This document shows, piece by piece, positions 50,071 to 58,484 of a stretch of 64,000 bases of DNA. A program made the position numbers and the translations under genes. Source of the DNA: Streptomyces sp. WAC 01529 (GTDB taxonomy: Bacteria; Actinomycetota; Actinomycetes; Streptomycetales; Streptomycetaceae); assembly GCF_003945545.1 (NCBI RefSeq), contig NZ_CP029617.1, positions 5,069,001 to 5,133,000 of the forward strand, given 5' to 3'. Below the pieces are notes generated by a model, which was not told where the DNA came from, did no database searches, and was given only the letters and a program-made list of their open reading frames with translations. How positions within the stretch are numbered: the stretch's first letter is position 1; the number at the start of each line of letters is the position of its first letter.

Positions 50071-50951
50071 CAACTCACCTTCGCGCGGAGCGCCTTGCCG
50101 CCGCTGCCGCGCAGGCTCCTCGGCGGTGCGCGGAACCCGTCGTGGGCCGCGGCGATCATGGCGGCGCCGCTGTCCGGGCCCACCGCGCCGTAACCGAGCA
50201 GCCGCCAGCGCGGGTCGACGGCGTCACTGTCGTGGTACGGCACGGGCCCGGCCGCCGACGGCACCAGGAGCGGGGCGGGATCCAGGGCGCAGCCGTGGCA
50301 GACGGCGACCTCTTCGGAGGCGCCGGGGAGCACCACGCGCGCGTGGCCGCGTTCGTGCAGCGGGTTGAAGTAGCAGGGCGGGTCGGGCCGCAGCGGCCGC
50401 TCGGTCACCAGCGCCTCCAGGGCCCGCAGCCCGATGCGGCTGAACTCGACGGCGGCGACCAGCTCTCCGAGGGCGTACGCGGCGTCGTAGGCGGGGTCGG
50501 GGCTGCACGGCCCGCCGTCGCCCGCGGGGTGCAGCGTGGAGTTGCTCGCCTGGATCGACGCGGTGGTGGCGTACGAGGTGAGTTCCGCGCGGAGCCGGGG
50601 CGCCAGCGCGCAGCTGTGGCGCAGCGAGCTGCCGAGCGCGGAGGCGTCGCTCAGGAGCCGGGCGCGCTGCTCGGCGTACGGGCGCAGGGCCGCGGGCTCG
50701 CCGTGCGGGTCGGGCGGCGGGGCCCGCCAGTCGGGCGCGGGCAGCGGCAGTGCGTAGGTGTAGGGCCGGCGCCGGCCGGGCGGCAGCGTGGTGAAGCGCC
50801 GCAACAGCGCCATGGCCAGCCCCGCGGCGAGCCCGAGGACGAGCCCCGCCTCATAGCGCTCTCCGGCCCCCGCGCCCACCGCGAGCCCCCCGGCACCGGC
50901 GAGGACGCCCGCGGCGGTCAGCAGCGCCAGTAATTCCCCTGTACGTGTCAC
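50070..50951 (-). CDS. Membrane protein of unknown function
   Basis: 293 aa. Two short hydrophobic N-terminal helices (LLALLTAAGVLAGAGGLAVG, AGLVLGLAAGLAMALL), then a soluble region of about 235 residues with a His/Cys-containing stretch: PPCYFNPLHERGHARVVLPG, EEVAVCHGCALDPAPLLVPS. The two segments CY...H and C-X2-C could bind a metal. I do not recognise the family. The GTG start has GGGGGG upstream. It is followed by a coupled small membrane protein. Confidence 0.68.
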   Translation of the reverse strand: MTRTGELLALLTAAGVLAGAGGLAVGAGAGERYEAGLVLGLAAGLAMALLRRFTTLPPGRRRPYTYALPLPAPDWRAPPPDPHGEPAALRPYAEQRARLLSDASALGSSLRHSCALAPRLRAELTSYATTASIQASNSTLHPAGDGGPCSPDPAYDAAYALGELVAAVEFSRIGLRALEALVTERPLRPDPPCYFNPLHERGHARVVLPGASEEVAVCHGCALDPAPLLVPSAAGPVPYHDSDAVDPRWRLLGYGAVGPDSGAAMIAAAHDGFRAPPRSLRGSGGKALRAKVS

Positions 50952-51062
50952 TGAAGCCCCCCGTGGTCTTCGGCTCTACGTGAGGAGGACGCGGGTCGGG
51001 GCCGGGCCGGTTGCGGAGGCACGCCCCGGGGCGCGGTGCGGTCGCTCACCGGATCCGCCGAG

Positions 51063-51090
51063 TCCGTCCTCGAACACCGGACGGGCTTGA
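51063..51090 (-). repeat. Streptomyces interspersed repeat (GCCCGTCCGG-type, copy 2)
   Basis: Read on the minus strand as AAGCCCGTCCGGTGTTCGAG followed by GACGG, a close relative of the element at 28341. Confidence 0.6.
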
Positions 51091-51121
51091 TATACCCGCC
51101 GGGCGGGGCTCGATACGCACG

Positions 51122-51154
51122 CCGGGCCGGGCTGGATGGTCCAGCCCGGCCCGG
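51122..51154 (-). terminator. Intrinsic terminator after accA2
   Basis: A perfect 15-bp stem (CCGGGCCGGGCTGGA with TCCAGCCCGGCCCGG) with a TGG loop, 35 bp downstream of the carboxylase stop. Confidence 0.85.
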
Positions 51155-51188
51155 TCGTGTCAGCTGCTCCGGCGTTCGAGGAGCGGGG

Positions 51189-52964
51189 TCAGTCCTTGAT
51201 CTCGCAGATCACCGCGCCGGAGGTGAGCGAGGCGCCCACCTCCGCGGTGAGGCCCTTGATCGTGCCCGAGCGGTGTGCGTTCAGGGGCTGTTCCATCTTC
51301 ATGGCCTCCAGGACGACGATCAGGTCGCCCTCGTTGACCTCCTGGCCCTCCTCGACCGCGATCTTGACGATCGTGCCCTGCATGGGCGAGGCGAGGGTGT
51401 CACCGGAGGCGGCGGGGCCGGACTTCTTGGCCGCGCGGCGCTTGGGACGGGCGCCGCCCGCCGCGGCGGTGCGGGCGATCGTCATGCCGAGCGAGGACGG
51501 CAGGGAGACCTCCAGGCGCTTGCCGCCGACCTCGACGACCACCGTCTCGCGGCCCGGCTCCTCGTCCGACTCGGCCTCGGCGGCGGGCGCCGTGAAGGCC
51601 GGGATGTCGTTGACGAACTCGGTCTCGATCCAGCGGGTGTGGACCGTGAACGGGTCGCTGGAGCCGGTCAGTTCGGGCGCGAACGCCGGGTCCTTGACGA
51701 CGGCGCGGTGGAAGGGGATGGCGGTGGCCATGCCCTCCACGTTGAACTCCGCCAGCGCACGTGCGGCACGCTGGAGCGCCTGCTCGCGGGTGGCGCCGGT
51801 GACGATCAGCTTGGCGAGGAGCGAGTCCCAGGCCGGGCCGATGACCGAGCCGGACTCGACGCCCGCGTCCAGGCGGACACCGGGACCCGAGGGCGCCTCG
51901 AACTTCGTCACCGTGCCGGGCGCGGGCAGGAAGTTGCGGCCCGGGTCCTCGCCGTTGATGCGGAACTCGAAGGAGTGGCCGCGCAGTTCGGGGTCGCCGT
52001 AGCCCAGCTCCTCGCCGTCGGCGATGCGGAACATCTCGCGGACCAGGTCGATGCCGGCGACCTCTTCGGTGACCGGGTGCTCGACCTGGAGACGGGTGTT
52101 GACCTCCAGGAAGGAGATCGTCCCGTCGACGCCGACGAGGAACTCCACGGTGCCCGCGCCGACGTAGCCGGCCTCCTTGAGGATCGCCTTGGACGAGGCG
52201 TACAACTCCGCGACCTGCGCCTCGGAGAGGAACGGCGCCGGGGCCTCCTCCACCAGCTTCTGGTGGCGGCGCTGGAGCGAGCAGTCACGGGTGGAGACGA
52301 CGACCACGTTGCCGTGCTTGTCGGCCAGGCACTGGGTCTCCACGTGCCGCGGCTTGTCGAGGTAGCGCTCCACGAAGCACTCGCCGCGCCCGAAGGCGGC
52401 CACTGCCTCGCGCACCGCCGAGTCGTACAGCTCCGGGACCTCTTCGAGGGTGCGGGCGACCTTCAGGCCGCGCCCGCCACCGCCGAACGCCGCCTTGATG
52501 GCGATGGGCAGGCCGTGCTCCTCGGCGAAGGCGACGACCTCCTCCGCGCCGGAGACCGGGTCGGGCGTGCCCGCGACGAGCGGGGCACCGGCACGCTGGG
52601 CGATGTGCCGGGCGGCGACCTTGTCACCCAGGTCGCGGATGGCCTGCGGCGGCGGGCCGATCCAGATCAGGCCGGCGTCGAGGACGGCCTGCGCGAAGTC
52701 GGCGTTCTCCGAAAGGAAGCCGTAACCGGGGTGGATCGCGTCCGCCCCCGAGTCCTTGGCCGCCGCCAGCACCTTGGAGATGTCCAGGTAGCTGGTGGCC
52801 GGAGTGTCACCGCCCAGCGCGAACGCCTCATCGGCCGCCCGGACGTGCAGAGCGTCCCGGTCGGGGTCTGCGTAGACGGCTACGCTCGCGATCCCTGCAT
52901 CCCGGCATGCACGGGCAACGCGGACAGCGATTTCGCCACGGTTGGCGATGAGCACCTTGCGCAC
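51189..52964 (-). CDS. accA2: Acyl-CoA carboxylase biotin-carboxylase/BCCP subunit
   Basis: 591 aa. Biotin carboxylase domain: KVLIANRGEIAVRVARACRD, DAIHPGYGFLSENADFAQAV, ATP-grasp IAIKAAFGGGGRGLKVARTL, VEFLVGVDGTISFLEVNTRL and QVEHPVTEEVAGIDLVREMF. A linker of about 90 residues leads to the BCCP domain with EAMKMEQPLNAHRSG, the biotinylated Lys in the Met-Lys-Met motif. With the beta subunit encoded at 54368 it carboxylates acetyl-, propionyl- or butyryl-CoA. The GTG has a strong AAGGAGGGA site. It matches Streptomyces AccA2-type, the shared alpha subunit. Confidence 0.93.
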   Translation of the reverse strand: MRKVLIANRGEIAVRVARACRDAGIASVAVYADPDRDALHVRAADEAFALGGDTPATSYLDISKVLAAAKDSGADAIHPGYGFLSENADFAQAVLDAGLIWIGPPPQAIRDLGDKVAARHIAQRAGAPLVAGTPDPVSGAEEVVAFAEEHGLPIAIKAAFGGGGRGLKVARTLEEVPELYDSAVREAVAAFGRGECFVERYLDKPRHVETQCLADKHGNVVVVSTRDCSLQRRHQKLVEEAPAPFLSEAQVAELYASSKAILKEAGYVGAGTVEFLVGVDGTISFLEVNTRLQVEHPVTEEVAGIDLVREMFRIADGEELGYGDPELRGHSFEFRINGEDPGRNFLPAPGTVTKFEAPSGPGVRLDAGVESGSVIGPAWDSLLAKLIVTGATREQALQRAARALAEFNVEGMATAIPFHRAVVKDPAFAPELTGSSDPFTVHTRWIETEFVNDIPAFTAPAAEAESDEEPGRETVVVEVGGKRLEVSLPSSLGMTIARTAAAGGARPKRRAAKKSGPAASGDTLASPMQGTIVKIAVEEGQEVNEGDLIVVLEAMKMEQPLNAHRSGTIKGLTAEVGASLTSGAVICEIKD

Positions 52965-53305
52965 GATGGCTCCCTCCTTGAAACAAGCCGAGTTTAGGGA
53001 CTGCCGACACGGCCTTACGACCCGTCCCCAAGGGTGAGCTTGCCCACACGGAGTGTGATGCGAGGTCCCCTCGATCCGCTAAAACCCTTGTCGTACCACG
53101 GTACGCGGGGTTCCTGCCCGGCAGCGTAGCCCCCGGATGTGGTCAAGGTCTCTGTGAGGCAGCGCTGCGGCGAAGGGTCATTCTTTGTGGAGTCCCTACG
53201 AATGGCGCAATGATTCTTTGCCATCGGAAGAGCCCTTGTCCTGGCCTTTACCCATTAGTAGCGTTCACGACAGCTCGACGTACCAGGGGTAACGGCAGCG
53301 GAAAG
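52965..53305. other. Leader/intergenic region upstream of accA2 (341 bp)
   Basis: No gene is supported; a 69-codon frame on the minus strand (53224-53015) has no family and overlaps promoter-like sequence. The region is less GC-rich. It contains the perfect 14-bp palindrome CGTACCACGGTACG (53092-53105) and ATTCTTTG twice (53181, 53212). Confidence 0.5.
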
Positions 53306-53911
53306 CTACGCCCACAACTGCGTGATGCCCACGCCCAGTTGGCCGAGCAGGCGGCGCAGCAGCGGCAGGGAGAGGCCGATCACGTTGCCGTGGTCGCCCT
53401 CGATGCCGTCGATGAACGGCGCCGAGCGGCCGTCCAGCGTGAAGGCCCCCGCCACGTGCAGCGGTTCGCCGCTCGCGACGTACGCGGCGATCTCGTCGTC
53501 GGAGGGTTCACCGAAACGGACCACGGTCGACGCCGTGCCCGACGCGTACTGCCCGGTGGCGGTGTCGTAGACGCAGTGGCCCGTCTGCAGGACGCCCGCG
53601 CGCCCGCGCATGGACTTCCAGCGGGCGGTCGCCTCCTCGGCGTCGGCGGGCTTGCCGAGCGCCAGGCCGTCCAGCTCGAGGACCGAGTCGCAGCCGATGA
53701 CCAGGGCACCCTTGGCCTCGGGCCGCGCGGCGACCACGGAGGCCTTGGCCTCGGCCAGGGCGAGCGCGAGTTCGGCGGGGGTCGGCGCGGAGACCTTGTC
53801 CTCGTCGACGCCGCTGACGATCACCTCGGGGGCGAGACCGGCCTGCCTCAGCAGGGCCAGGCGGGCGGGGGACTGCGAGGCGAGCACGAGACGGCGTTGC
53901 TGATCACTCAT
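53306..53911 (-). CDS. maf: Maf-family nucleoside triphosphate pyrophosphatase
   Basis: 201 aa. House-cleaning nucleotide pyrophosphatase that hydrolyses dTTP/UTP or modified NTPs. Motifs: LVLASQSPARLALLRQAGLA (P-loop-like SxxPRR, here SPAR), SGVDEDKVSAPTPAELALA, VIGCDSVLELDGLALGKP (metal Asp), MRGRAGVLQTGHCVYD, and DGIEGDHGNVIGLSLPLLRR. ATG 53911 has TACCCT 6 nt upstream, so the gene has its own leaderless promoter. A 16-bp perfect palindrome GAGCACCCGGGTGCTC (53926-53941) lies just upstream. It lies between accE/mmpB and accA2. Confidence 0.9.
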   Translation of the reverse strand: MSDQQRRLVLASQSPARLALLRQAGLAPEVIVSGVDEDKVSAPTPAELALALAEAKASVVAARPEAKGALVIGCDSVLELDGLALGKPADAEEATARWKSMRGRAGVLQTGHCVYDTATGQYASGTASTVVRFGEPSDDEIAAYVASGEPLHVAGAFTLDGRSAPFIDGIEGDHGNVIGLSLPLLRRLLGQLGVGITQLWA

Positions 53912-53939
53912 GCGGCCAGGGTAGCGAGCACCCGGGTGC

Positions 53940-54068
53940 TCAGTGGATGCCCAGCACGAACATGGCGATGACCATGGCCAGAGCGAGGACGAGTCCCGCA
54001 CGGCGCATCTTCGCCTGCATGTCCCGCATGTCCTTGGGCGGGTTGTTCTCGGGGTCCGACCACAGCAT
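53940..54068 (-). CDS. mmpB: Small membrane protein, MmpB-like
   Basis: 42 aa, beginning MLWSDPENNPPKDMRDMQAK, with one C-terminal hydrophobic helix (GLVLALAMVIAMFVLGIH). I recall a conserved Streptomyces family called morphogenic membrane protein MmpB with this start and length. It sits between accE and maf. The stop falls in a palindrome shared with the maf promoter. GGAG lies two nt before the ATG, so a leaderless or weak start is possible. Confidence 0.75.
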   Translation of the reverse strand: MLWSDPENNPPKDMRDMQAKMRRAGLVLALAMVIAMFVLGIH

Positions 54069-54140
54069 GGCTCCGATACTGCGGCCGGGCGGGCCGGGGC
54101 GCCTGAGTACGCGTACTCAAGTTCCCCGGCCCGGTCCGCC

Positions 54141-54347
54141 CTAGCCGGGCCAGTACGTGCGGCCCCACGCCGTGGGCCCCGGCGCGGGCAGCCGGTCGCG
54201 GGCCACGCGCGCGGGGTCGGCCCACGCGTCTGGCGGCGCGGGCGCGCCGGACGGCTGGTTCGCCACCGCCGCGGCGCGCGCCTGGACCACCGCGAGCGCG
54301 GCGGCCAGCTCCTCCGGGGTCGGGTTGCCCCGTACGACCTTGATCAT
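54141..54347 (-). CDS. accE: Acyl-CoA carboxylase epsilon subunit
   Basis: 68 aa. IKVVRGNPTPEELAAALAVV is the conserved helix of actinobacterial epsilon subunits, which stabilise the alpha-beta carboxylase. The C-terminal RLPAPGPTAWGRTYWPG is characteristic. It starts 20 bp downstream of pccB, so the two are co-expressed. Confidence 0.9.
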   Translation of the reverse strand: MIKVVRGNPTPEELAAALAVVQARAAAVANQPSGAPAPPDAWADPARVARDRLPAPGPTAWGRTYWPG

Positions 54348-54367
54348 TAGGGCTCCTCTACAGAGGT

Positions 54368-55951
54368 CTACAGGGGGATGTTGCCGTGCTTCTTCGGAGG
54401 CAGGGACTCCCGCTTCGTACGCAGCTGCCGCAGGCCCCGCACGAGGTGTGAACGGGTCTCGGACGGCATGATCACGGCGTCGATGTATCCGCGCTCGGCC
54501 GCGGTGTACGGGTTGAGCAGCGCGTCCTCGTACTCCTGGATCAGCTTCGCGCGCGTGGCCTCCTGGGCCGCCTCGTCACCGGCCGCGGCGATGGTGCGCC
54601 GGTGCAGGACGTTCACCGCGCCCTGCGCGCCCATCACCGCGATCTGGGCGGTGGGCCAGGCGAGGTTCAGGTCGGCGCCCAGGTGCTTGGAGCCCATGAC
54701 GTCGTACGCGCCGCCGAAGGCCTTGCGGGTGATGATCGTGATGAGCGGGACGGTGGCCTCGGCGTAGGCGTAGATGAGCTTGGCGCCGCGGCGAATGATG
54801 CCCGTGTGCTCCTGCTCGACGCCGGGCAGGAAGCCCGGCACGTCCACGAAGGTCAGGACCGGCACGTTGAAGGCGTCGCACGTGCGCACGAACCGGGCCG
54901 CCTTCTCGGAGGCGTCGATGTCCAGGCAGCCCGCGAACTGCATCGGCTGGTTGGCGACCAGGCCCACCGGGTGGCCCTCGACGCGGCCGAAGCCGGTGAG
55001 GATGTTCGGCGCGAAGAGCGGCTGCGTCTCGAAGAACTCGCCGTCGTCCAGGACGTGTTCGAGCACGCCGTGCATGTCGTACGGCTGGTTCGCGCTGTCC
55101 GGGATCAGCGTGTCCAGCGCGCGGTCCTCGTCCGTGGGCGCCAGGTCCGCCTCCTCGGGGAAGGCGGGCGGCTCGCTGAGGTTGTTCGAAGGCAGGTACG
55201 ACAGAAGGGACTTGACGTACTCGATGGCGTCCTTCTCGTCGCCCGCCATGTGATGGGCCACGCCCGAGGTGGAGTTGTGGGTGCGTGCGCCGCCCAGCTC
55301 CTCGAAGCCGACGTCCTCGCCGGTGACCGTCTTGATGACGTCCGGGCCGGTGATGAACATGTGCGAGGTCTGGTCGACCATCACCGTGAAGTCGGTGATG
55401 GCGGGGGAGTAGACCGCGCCGCCCGCGCACGGGCCGACGACCAGGGAGATCTGCGGGATCACACCGGACGCGTGGGTGTTGCGGCGGAAGATCTCGCCGT
55501 ACATGCCAAGGGCCATGACGCCCTCCTGGATGCGGGCGCCGCCGGAGTCGTTGATGCCGATGACCGGGCAGCCGGTCTTCAGCGCGAAGTCCATGACCTT
55601 GACGATCTTCTGCCCGAACACCTCGCCGAGCGCGCCGCCGAAGACCGTGAAGTCCTGCGAGAACACGGCTACGGGGCGGCCGTCGACGGTGCCGTAACCG
55701 GTCACCACGCCGTCGCCGTACGGCCGGTTCTTCTCCAGGCCGAACTGGGTCGAGCGGTGCTGCGCGAACTCGTCGAACTCGACGAAGGACCCCTCGTCGA
55801 GCAGCAGATCGATCCGCTCGCGTGCCGTCAACTTGCCCTTTGCGTGCTGCTTCTCGACCGCGCGGGCCGATCCCGCGTGTGTCGCCTCCTCGATGCGGCG
55901 CTGGAGGTCCGCGAGCTTTCCGGCGGTCGTGTGGATGTCGATCTCGGACAT
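54368..55951 (-). CDS. pccB: Acyl-CoA carboxylase beta (carboxyltransferase) subunit
   Basis: 527 aa. Carboxyltransferase that moves CO2 from biotin to an acyl-CoA. N domain: AVEKQHAKGKLTARERIDLL, GDGVVTGYGTVDGRPVAVFS, GCPVIGINDSGGARIQEGVM (oxyanion hole). C domain: EHTGIIRRGAKLIYAYAEAT, ITRKAFGGAYDVMGSKHLGA, AWPTAQIAVMGAQGAVNVLH, with the Asp-containing pocket after VDVPGFLPG. The size fits Streptomyces PccB/AccB. It leads an operon with accE and probably mmpB, and is divergent from biotin ligase. Confidence 0.93.
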   Translation of the reverse strand: MSEIDIHTTAGKLADLQRRIEEATHAGSARAVEKQHAKGKLTARERIDLLLDEGSFVEFDEFAQHRSTQFGLEKNRPYGDGVVTGYGTVDGRPVAVFSQDFTVFGGALGEVFGQKIVKVMDFALKTGCPVIGINDSGGARIQEGVMALGMYGEIFRRNTHASGVIPQISLVVGPCAGGAVYSPAITDFTVMVDQTSHMFITGPDVIKTVTGEDVGFEELGGARTHNSTSGVAHHMAGDEKDAIEYVKSLLSYLPSNNLSEPPAFPEEADLAPTDEDRALDTLIPDSANQPYDMHGVLEHVLDDGEFFETQPLFAPNILTGFGRVEGHPVGLVANQPMQFAGCLDIDASEKAARFVRTCDAFNVPVLTFVDVPGFLPGVEQEHTGIIRRGAKLIYAYAEATVPLITIITRKAFGGAYDVMGSKHLGADLNLAWPTAQIAVMGAQGAVNVLHRRTIAAAGDEAAQEATRAKLIQEYEDALLNPYTAAERGYIDAVIMPSETRSHLVRGLRQLRTKRESLPPKKHGNIPL

Positions 55952-56017
55952 AGGGATGCGGCTCCCTGCCTGCTCAAAGGTGCGTATGGCGGCTTACGGC
56001 TGGCTACTGACCCGTAG

Positions 56018-56035
56018 CGTATCGGCGCGGATACG
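56018..56035. promoter_or_regulatory. Inverted repeat between pccB and biotin ligase
   Basis: CGTATC-GGCGCG-GATACG, a perfect 6-bp inverted repeat. It lies 67 bp from the pccB start and 41 bp from the biotin-ligase start, in the 124-bp divergent gap. It could be an operator for coordinated biotin/acyl-CoA carboxylase control; unproven. Confidence 0.5.
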
Positions 56036-56075
56036 GTTCGGCAGTGCGGCGTTTACCACACCTAGGGTGGCTTGC

Positions 56076-56936
56076 ATGACGCCGCGAGATGCTGAAGACA
56101 ACCGCTGGTCCGACCTCGGACGACCGCCCCTGAACGCCGCCTCCCTGCGGCGGACCCTGCTGCGGGAGGGCGGCCTCTGGACCTCCCTGGACGTGGTGCC
56201 CCGCACCGGCTCCACCAACACCGACCTCGCGGCGCGGGCCGGGGAGCTGCCCGAGGGGGCGGTGCTGATCGCCGAGGAGCAGAGCGCGGGGCGCGGGCGC
56301 CTGGACCGGCAGTGGTCGGCGCCGGCCCGCTCCGGGCTCTTCTTCTCCGTGCTGCTCAAGCCCGCCGAGGTGCCGGTCGAACGGTGGGGCTGGCTGCCGC
56401 TGCTCACCGGCGTCGCCGTCGCCACGGGGCTCTCCCGGGCGGCCGGGGTCGACACCGCACTCAAGTGGCCCAACGACCTTCTGGTCACTGTCGGTGAGGA
56501 GGAGCGCAAGGCCGGCGGCATCCTCGCCGAACGGGCCGGGGGCGCCGACGGAGGCATCGTCGTCGGCGTCGGCCTCAACGTGACACTGCGTGAGGACGAG
56601 CTGCCGGTCCCCACGGCCGGTTCCCTCGCGCTCGCCGGGGCGGGCACGACGGACCGGGACCCCTTGCTGCGGGCCGTGCTGCGGTCCCTTGAGCAGTGGT
56701 ACGGGGTGTGGCGGAAGGCGGACGGCGACCCGGCCGCCTCCCGGCTCCAGGAGGCGTACGCGGCGGGGTGCGCGACGCTGGGCCGCCGGGTGCGGGCGGA
56801 ACTCCCGGGAGACAGGGCGATCGTGGGCGAGGCGGTAGCGGTGGACGGCGACGGCCGCCTGGTCCTGGCCACGGAGCAGGGTGTGCAGGAGCCGGTGGGA
56901 GCGGGCGACATCGTCCACCTACGCCCGGCCCCGTAA
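56076..56936 (+). CDS. birA: Biotin-[acetyl-CoA-carboxylase] ligase
   Basis: 286 aa. Attaches biotin to the BCCP lysine of AccA2-type subunits. Motifs: VVPRTGSTNTDLAARAGELP (biotin site), LIAEEQSAGRGRLDRQWSAP (GRGR ATP loop), LFFSVLLKPAEVPVERWGWL, LKWPNDLLVTVGEEERKAGG (catalytic Lys) and IVVGVGLNVTLREDELP. The C-terminal SH3-like domain follows (RRVRAELPGDRAIVGEAVAV). No N-terminal DNA-binding domain, so it is a class I ligase. Leaderless: TAGGGT lies 7 nt before the ATG. It is divergent from pccB, placing the modifying enzyme next to its target genes. Confidence 0.9.
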   Translation: MTPRDAEDNRWSDLGRPPLNAASLRRTLLREGGLWTSLDVVPRTGSTNTDLAARAGELPEGAVLIAEEQSAGRGRLDRQWSAPARSGLFFSVLLKPAEVPVERWGWLPLLTGVAVATGLSRAAGVDTALKWPNDLLVTVGEEERKAGGILAERAGGADGGIVVGVGLNVTLREDELPVPTAGSLALAGAGTTDRDPLLRAVLRSLEQWYGVWRKADGDPAASRLQEAYAAGCATLGRRVRAELPGDRAIVGEAVAVDGDGRLVLATEQGVQEPVGAGDIVHLRPAP

Positions 56937-56974
56937 GCCTGCGAGGGCCCCGCAGGCTCGGGCGGCCTGGCGAG

Positions 56975-57026
56975 GGCCCCGTAAGGGGCGCGGGGAACGG
57001 CGCGAGCAACCACGAACAAACCCGCG
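56975..57026 (+). repeat. Streptomyces interspersed GC-rich repeat (copy 2)
   Basis: GGCCCCGTAAGGGGCGCGGG followed by GAACGGCGCGAGCAACCACG. Related to the element at 20654 and repeated almost exactly 58 bp further on. Confidence 0.7.
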
Positions 57027-57032
57027 CGAAGG

Positions 57033-57083
57033 GGCCCCGTAAGGGGCGCGGGGAACGGCGCGAGCACCACGACGAACCCGCAG
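57033..57083 (+). repeat. Streptomyces interspersed GC-rich repeat (copy 3)
   Basis: A tandem second copy of the previous element, ending GACGAACCCGCAG. The two copies together can fold CCCCGTAAGGGG into small hairpins. Confidence 0.7.
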
Positions 57084-57250
57084 AAGTCCCGCAGGGGGCC
57101 GCACGGAATCACCCCGCACAGCACACAGGCCCCCGGCCAGGAAAGGGCAGGCCCCCGACTCCCGGGGAGTCGGGAGTGAGCTGCGGCACACCTGCCGTAA
57201 AGTTGGCGCCGGTCGATACCTGACCGCGGCAGATCGGAAGGGCAGCAGGC

Positions 57251-58411
57251 GTGACCGTCGATGACACGGGCTCCGGCGCGGGCGCACAGCGCGGTCCCGA
57301 GGCCGGGACGGACGCCTCCGCGATCCCCGAGGTAGAGGACGAGAAGGCGGACGGCGAGTCCGCGAAGAACCCCCTCGCCCTCCAGCTCGAACAGCTCATC
57401 CTCGGCGCGGACCGCCGCTACACCCCCTTCCAGGCGGCCCGCAGCGCCGGCGTCTCGATGGAGCTGGCGTCCCGCTTCTGGCGAGCCATGGGCTTCCCCG
57501 ACATCGGCCAGGCCAAGGCGCTGACGGAGGCCGACGTGCTCGCGCTGCGGCGCCTGGCCGGCCTCGTCGAGGCGGGGCTGCTCAGCGAGGCCATGGCGGT
57601 GCAGGTGGCCCGGTCGACCGGGCAGACCACCGCACGGCTCGCCGAGTGGCAGATCGACTCCTTCCTGGAGGGGCTCACCGAGCCCCCCGAGCCGGGCATG
57701 ACCCGCACGGAAGTCACGTACCCGCTGATCGAACTGCTCCTGCCCGAGCTGGAGGAGTTCCTCGTCTACGTCTGGCGCCGCCAGCTCGCCGCCGCCACGG
57801 GCCGCGTCGTGCAGGCCGCCGACGACGAGGAGATGGTCGACCGCAGGCTGGCCGTCGGCTTCGCCGACCTGGTCGGCTTCACCCGGCTGACCCGGCGCAT
57901 GGAGGAGGAGGAACTCGGCGAACTCGTCGAGGCCTTCGAGACCACCGCCGCGGACCTCGTGGCCGCGCACGGCGGACGGCTCATCAAGACGCTCGGCGAC
58001 GAGGTCCTGTACGCAGCCGACGACGCGGGCGTCGCCGCGGAGATCTCGCTGCGGCTCATCGAGACCATGGCCAACGACGAGACCATGCCGGAGCTGCGCG
58101 TCGGGATCGCCTTCGGGACCGTGACGACGCGCATGGGCGACGTCTTCGGTACGACGGTGAACCTCGCGAGCCGGCTCACGTCGATAGCGCCCCGGGACGC
58201 CGTCCTGGTGGACGGCGCGTTCGCCGAGGAGCTGACGCGCACCGGCGACGCCCCCGCCTCCGAGGCGCAGGCCGCGGAGGCCGCCGCCGCGGCCGAGAAG
58301 GAGGGCGAGGAGCCGCCCTCGTACCGCTTCGCGCTCCAGCCGATGTGGCAGCGGCCCGTACGCGGCCTCGGCGTCGTCGAGCCCTGGCTCCTCGCCCGCC
58401 GTACGCCGTGA
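57251..58411 (+). CDS. cya: Class III adenylate cyclase
   Basis: 386 aa. A 190-residue helical N-terminus without membrane segments (PLALQLEQLILGADRRYTPF, SVAMELASRFW-like region) precedes a class III cyclase domain: VGFADLVGFTRLTRRMEEEE (first metal Asp), GRLIKTLGDEVLYAADDAGV (second metal Asp and base-selecting Lys), then VGIAFGTVTTRMGDVFGTTV and NLASRLTSIAP (Asn/Arg transition-state residues). All catalytic positions are present. GGAAGGG lies before the GTG. Streptomyces Cya makes cAMP used in spore germination with Crp, from memory. Confidence 0.9.
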   Translation: MTVDDTGSGAGAQRGPEAGTDASAIPEVEDEKADGESAKNPLALQLEQLILGADRRYTPFQAARSAGVSMELASRFWRAMGFPDIGQAKALTEADVLALRRLAGLVEAGLLSEAMAVQVARSTGQTTARLAEWQIDSFLEGLTEPPEPGMTRTEVTYPLIELLLPELEEFLVYVWRRQLAAATGRVVQAADDEEMVDRRLAVGFADLVGFTRLTRRMEEEELGELVEAFETTAADLVAAHGGRLIKTLGDEVLYAADDAGVAAEISLRLIETMANDETMPELRVGIAFGTVTTRMGDVFGTTVNLASRLTSIAPRDAVLVDGAFAEELTRTGDAPASEAQAAEAAAAAEKEGEEPPSYRFALQPMWQRPVRGLGVVEPWLLARRTP

Positions 58412-58484
58412 CGCGCCGGGCCCCAGGCGCCCGCCGCATGCCGTGATGCCTCTTCCCGGCGTCGGGCCCGGCTGACATGATCGG

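Larger units (their letters stand above)
56937..57250. other. Repeat-rich region between biotin ligase and cya (314 bp)
   Basis: No gene seen. It holds two copies of a Streptomyces interspersed repeat (56975, 57033) and a perfect 19-bp palindrome CCGACTCCCGGGGAGTCGG (57155-57173), perhaps a terminator or operator, 78 bp before the cya start. Confidence 0.6.

Noticed and set aside
53015..53224. 69-codon minus-strand gene upstream of accA2
   Set aside because: It overlaps promoter-like, low-GC DNA with a palindrome, and the translation shows no known family or ribosome-binding site.
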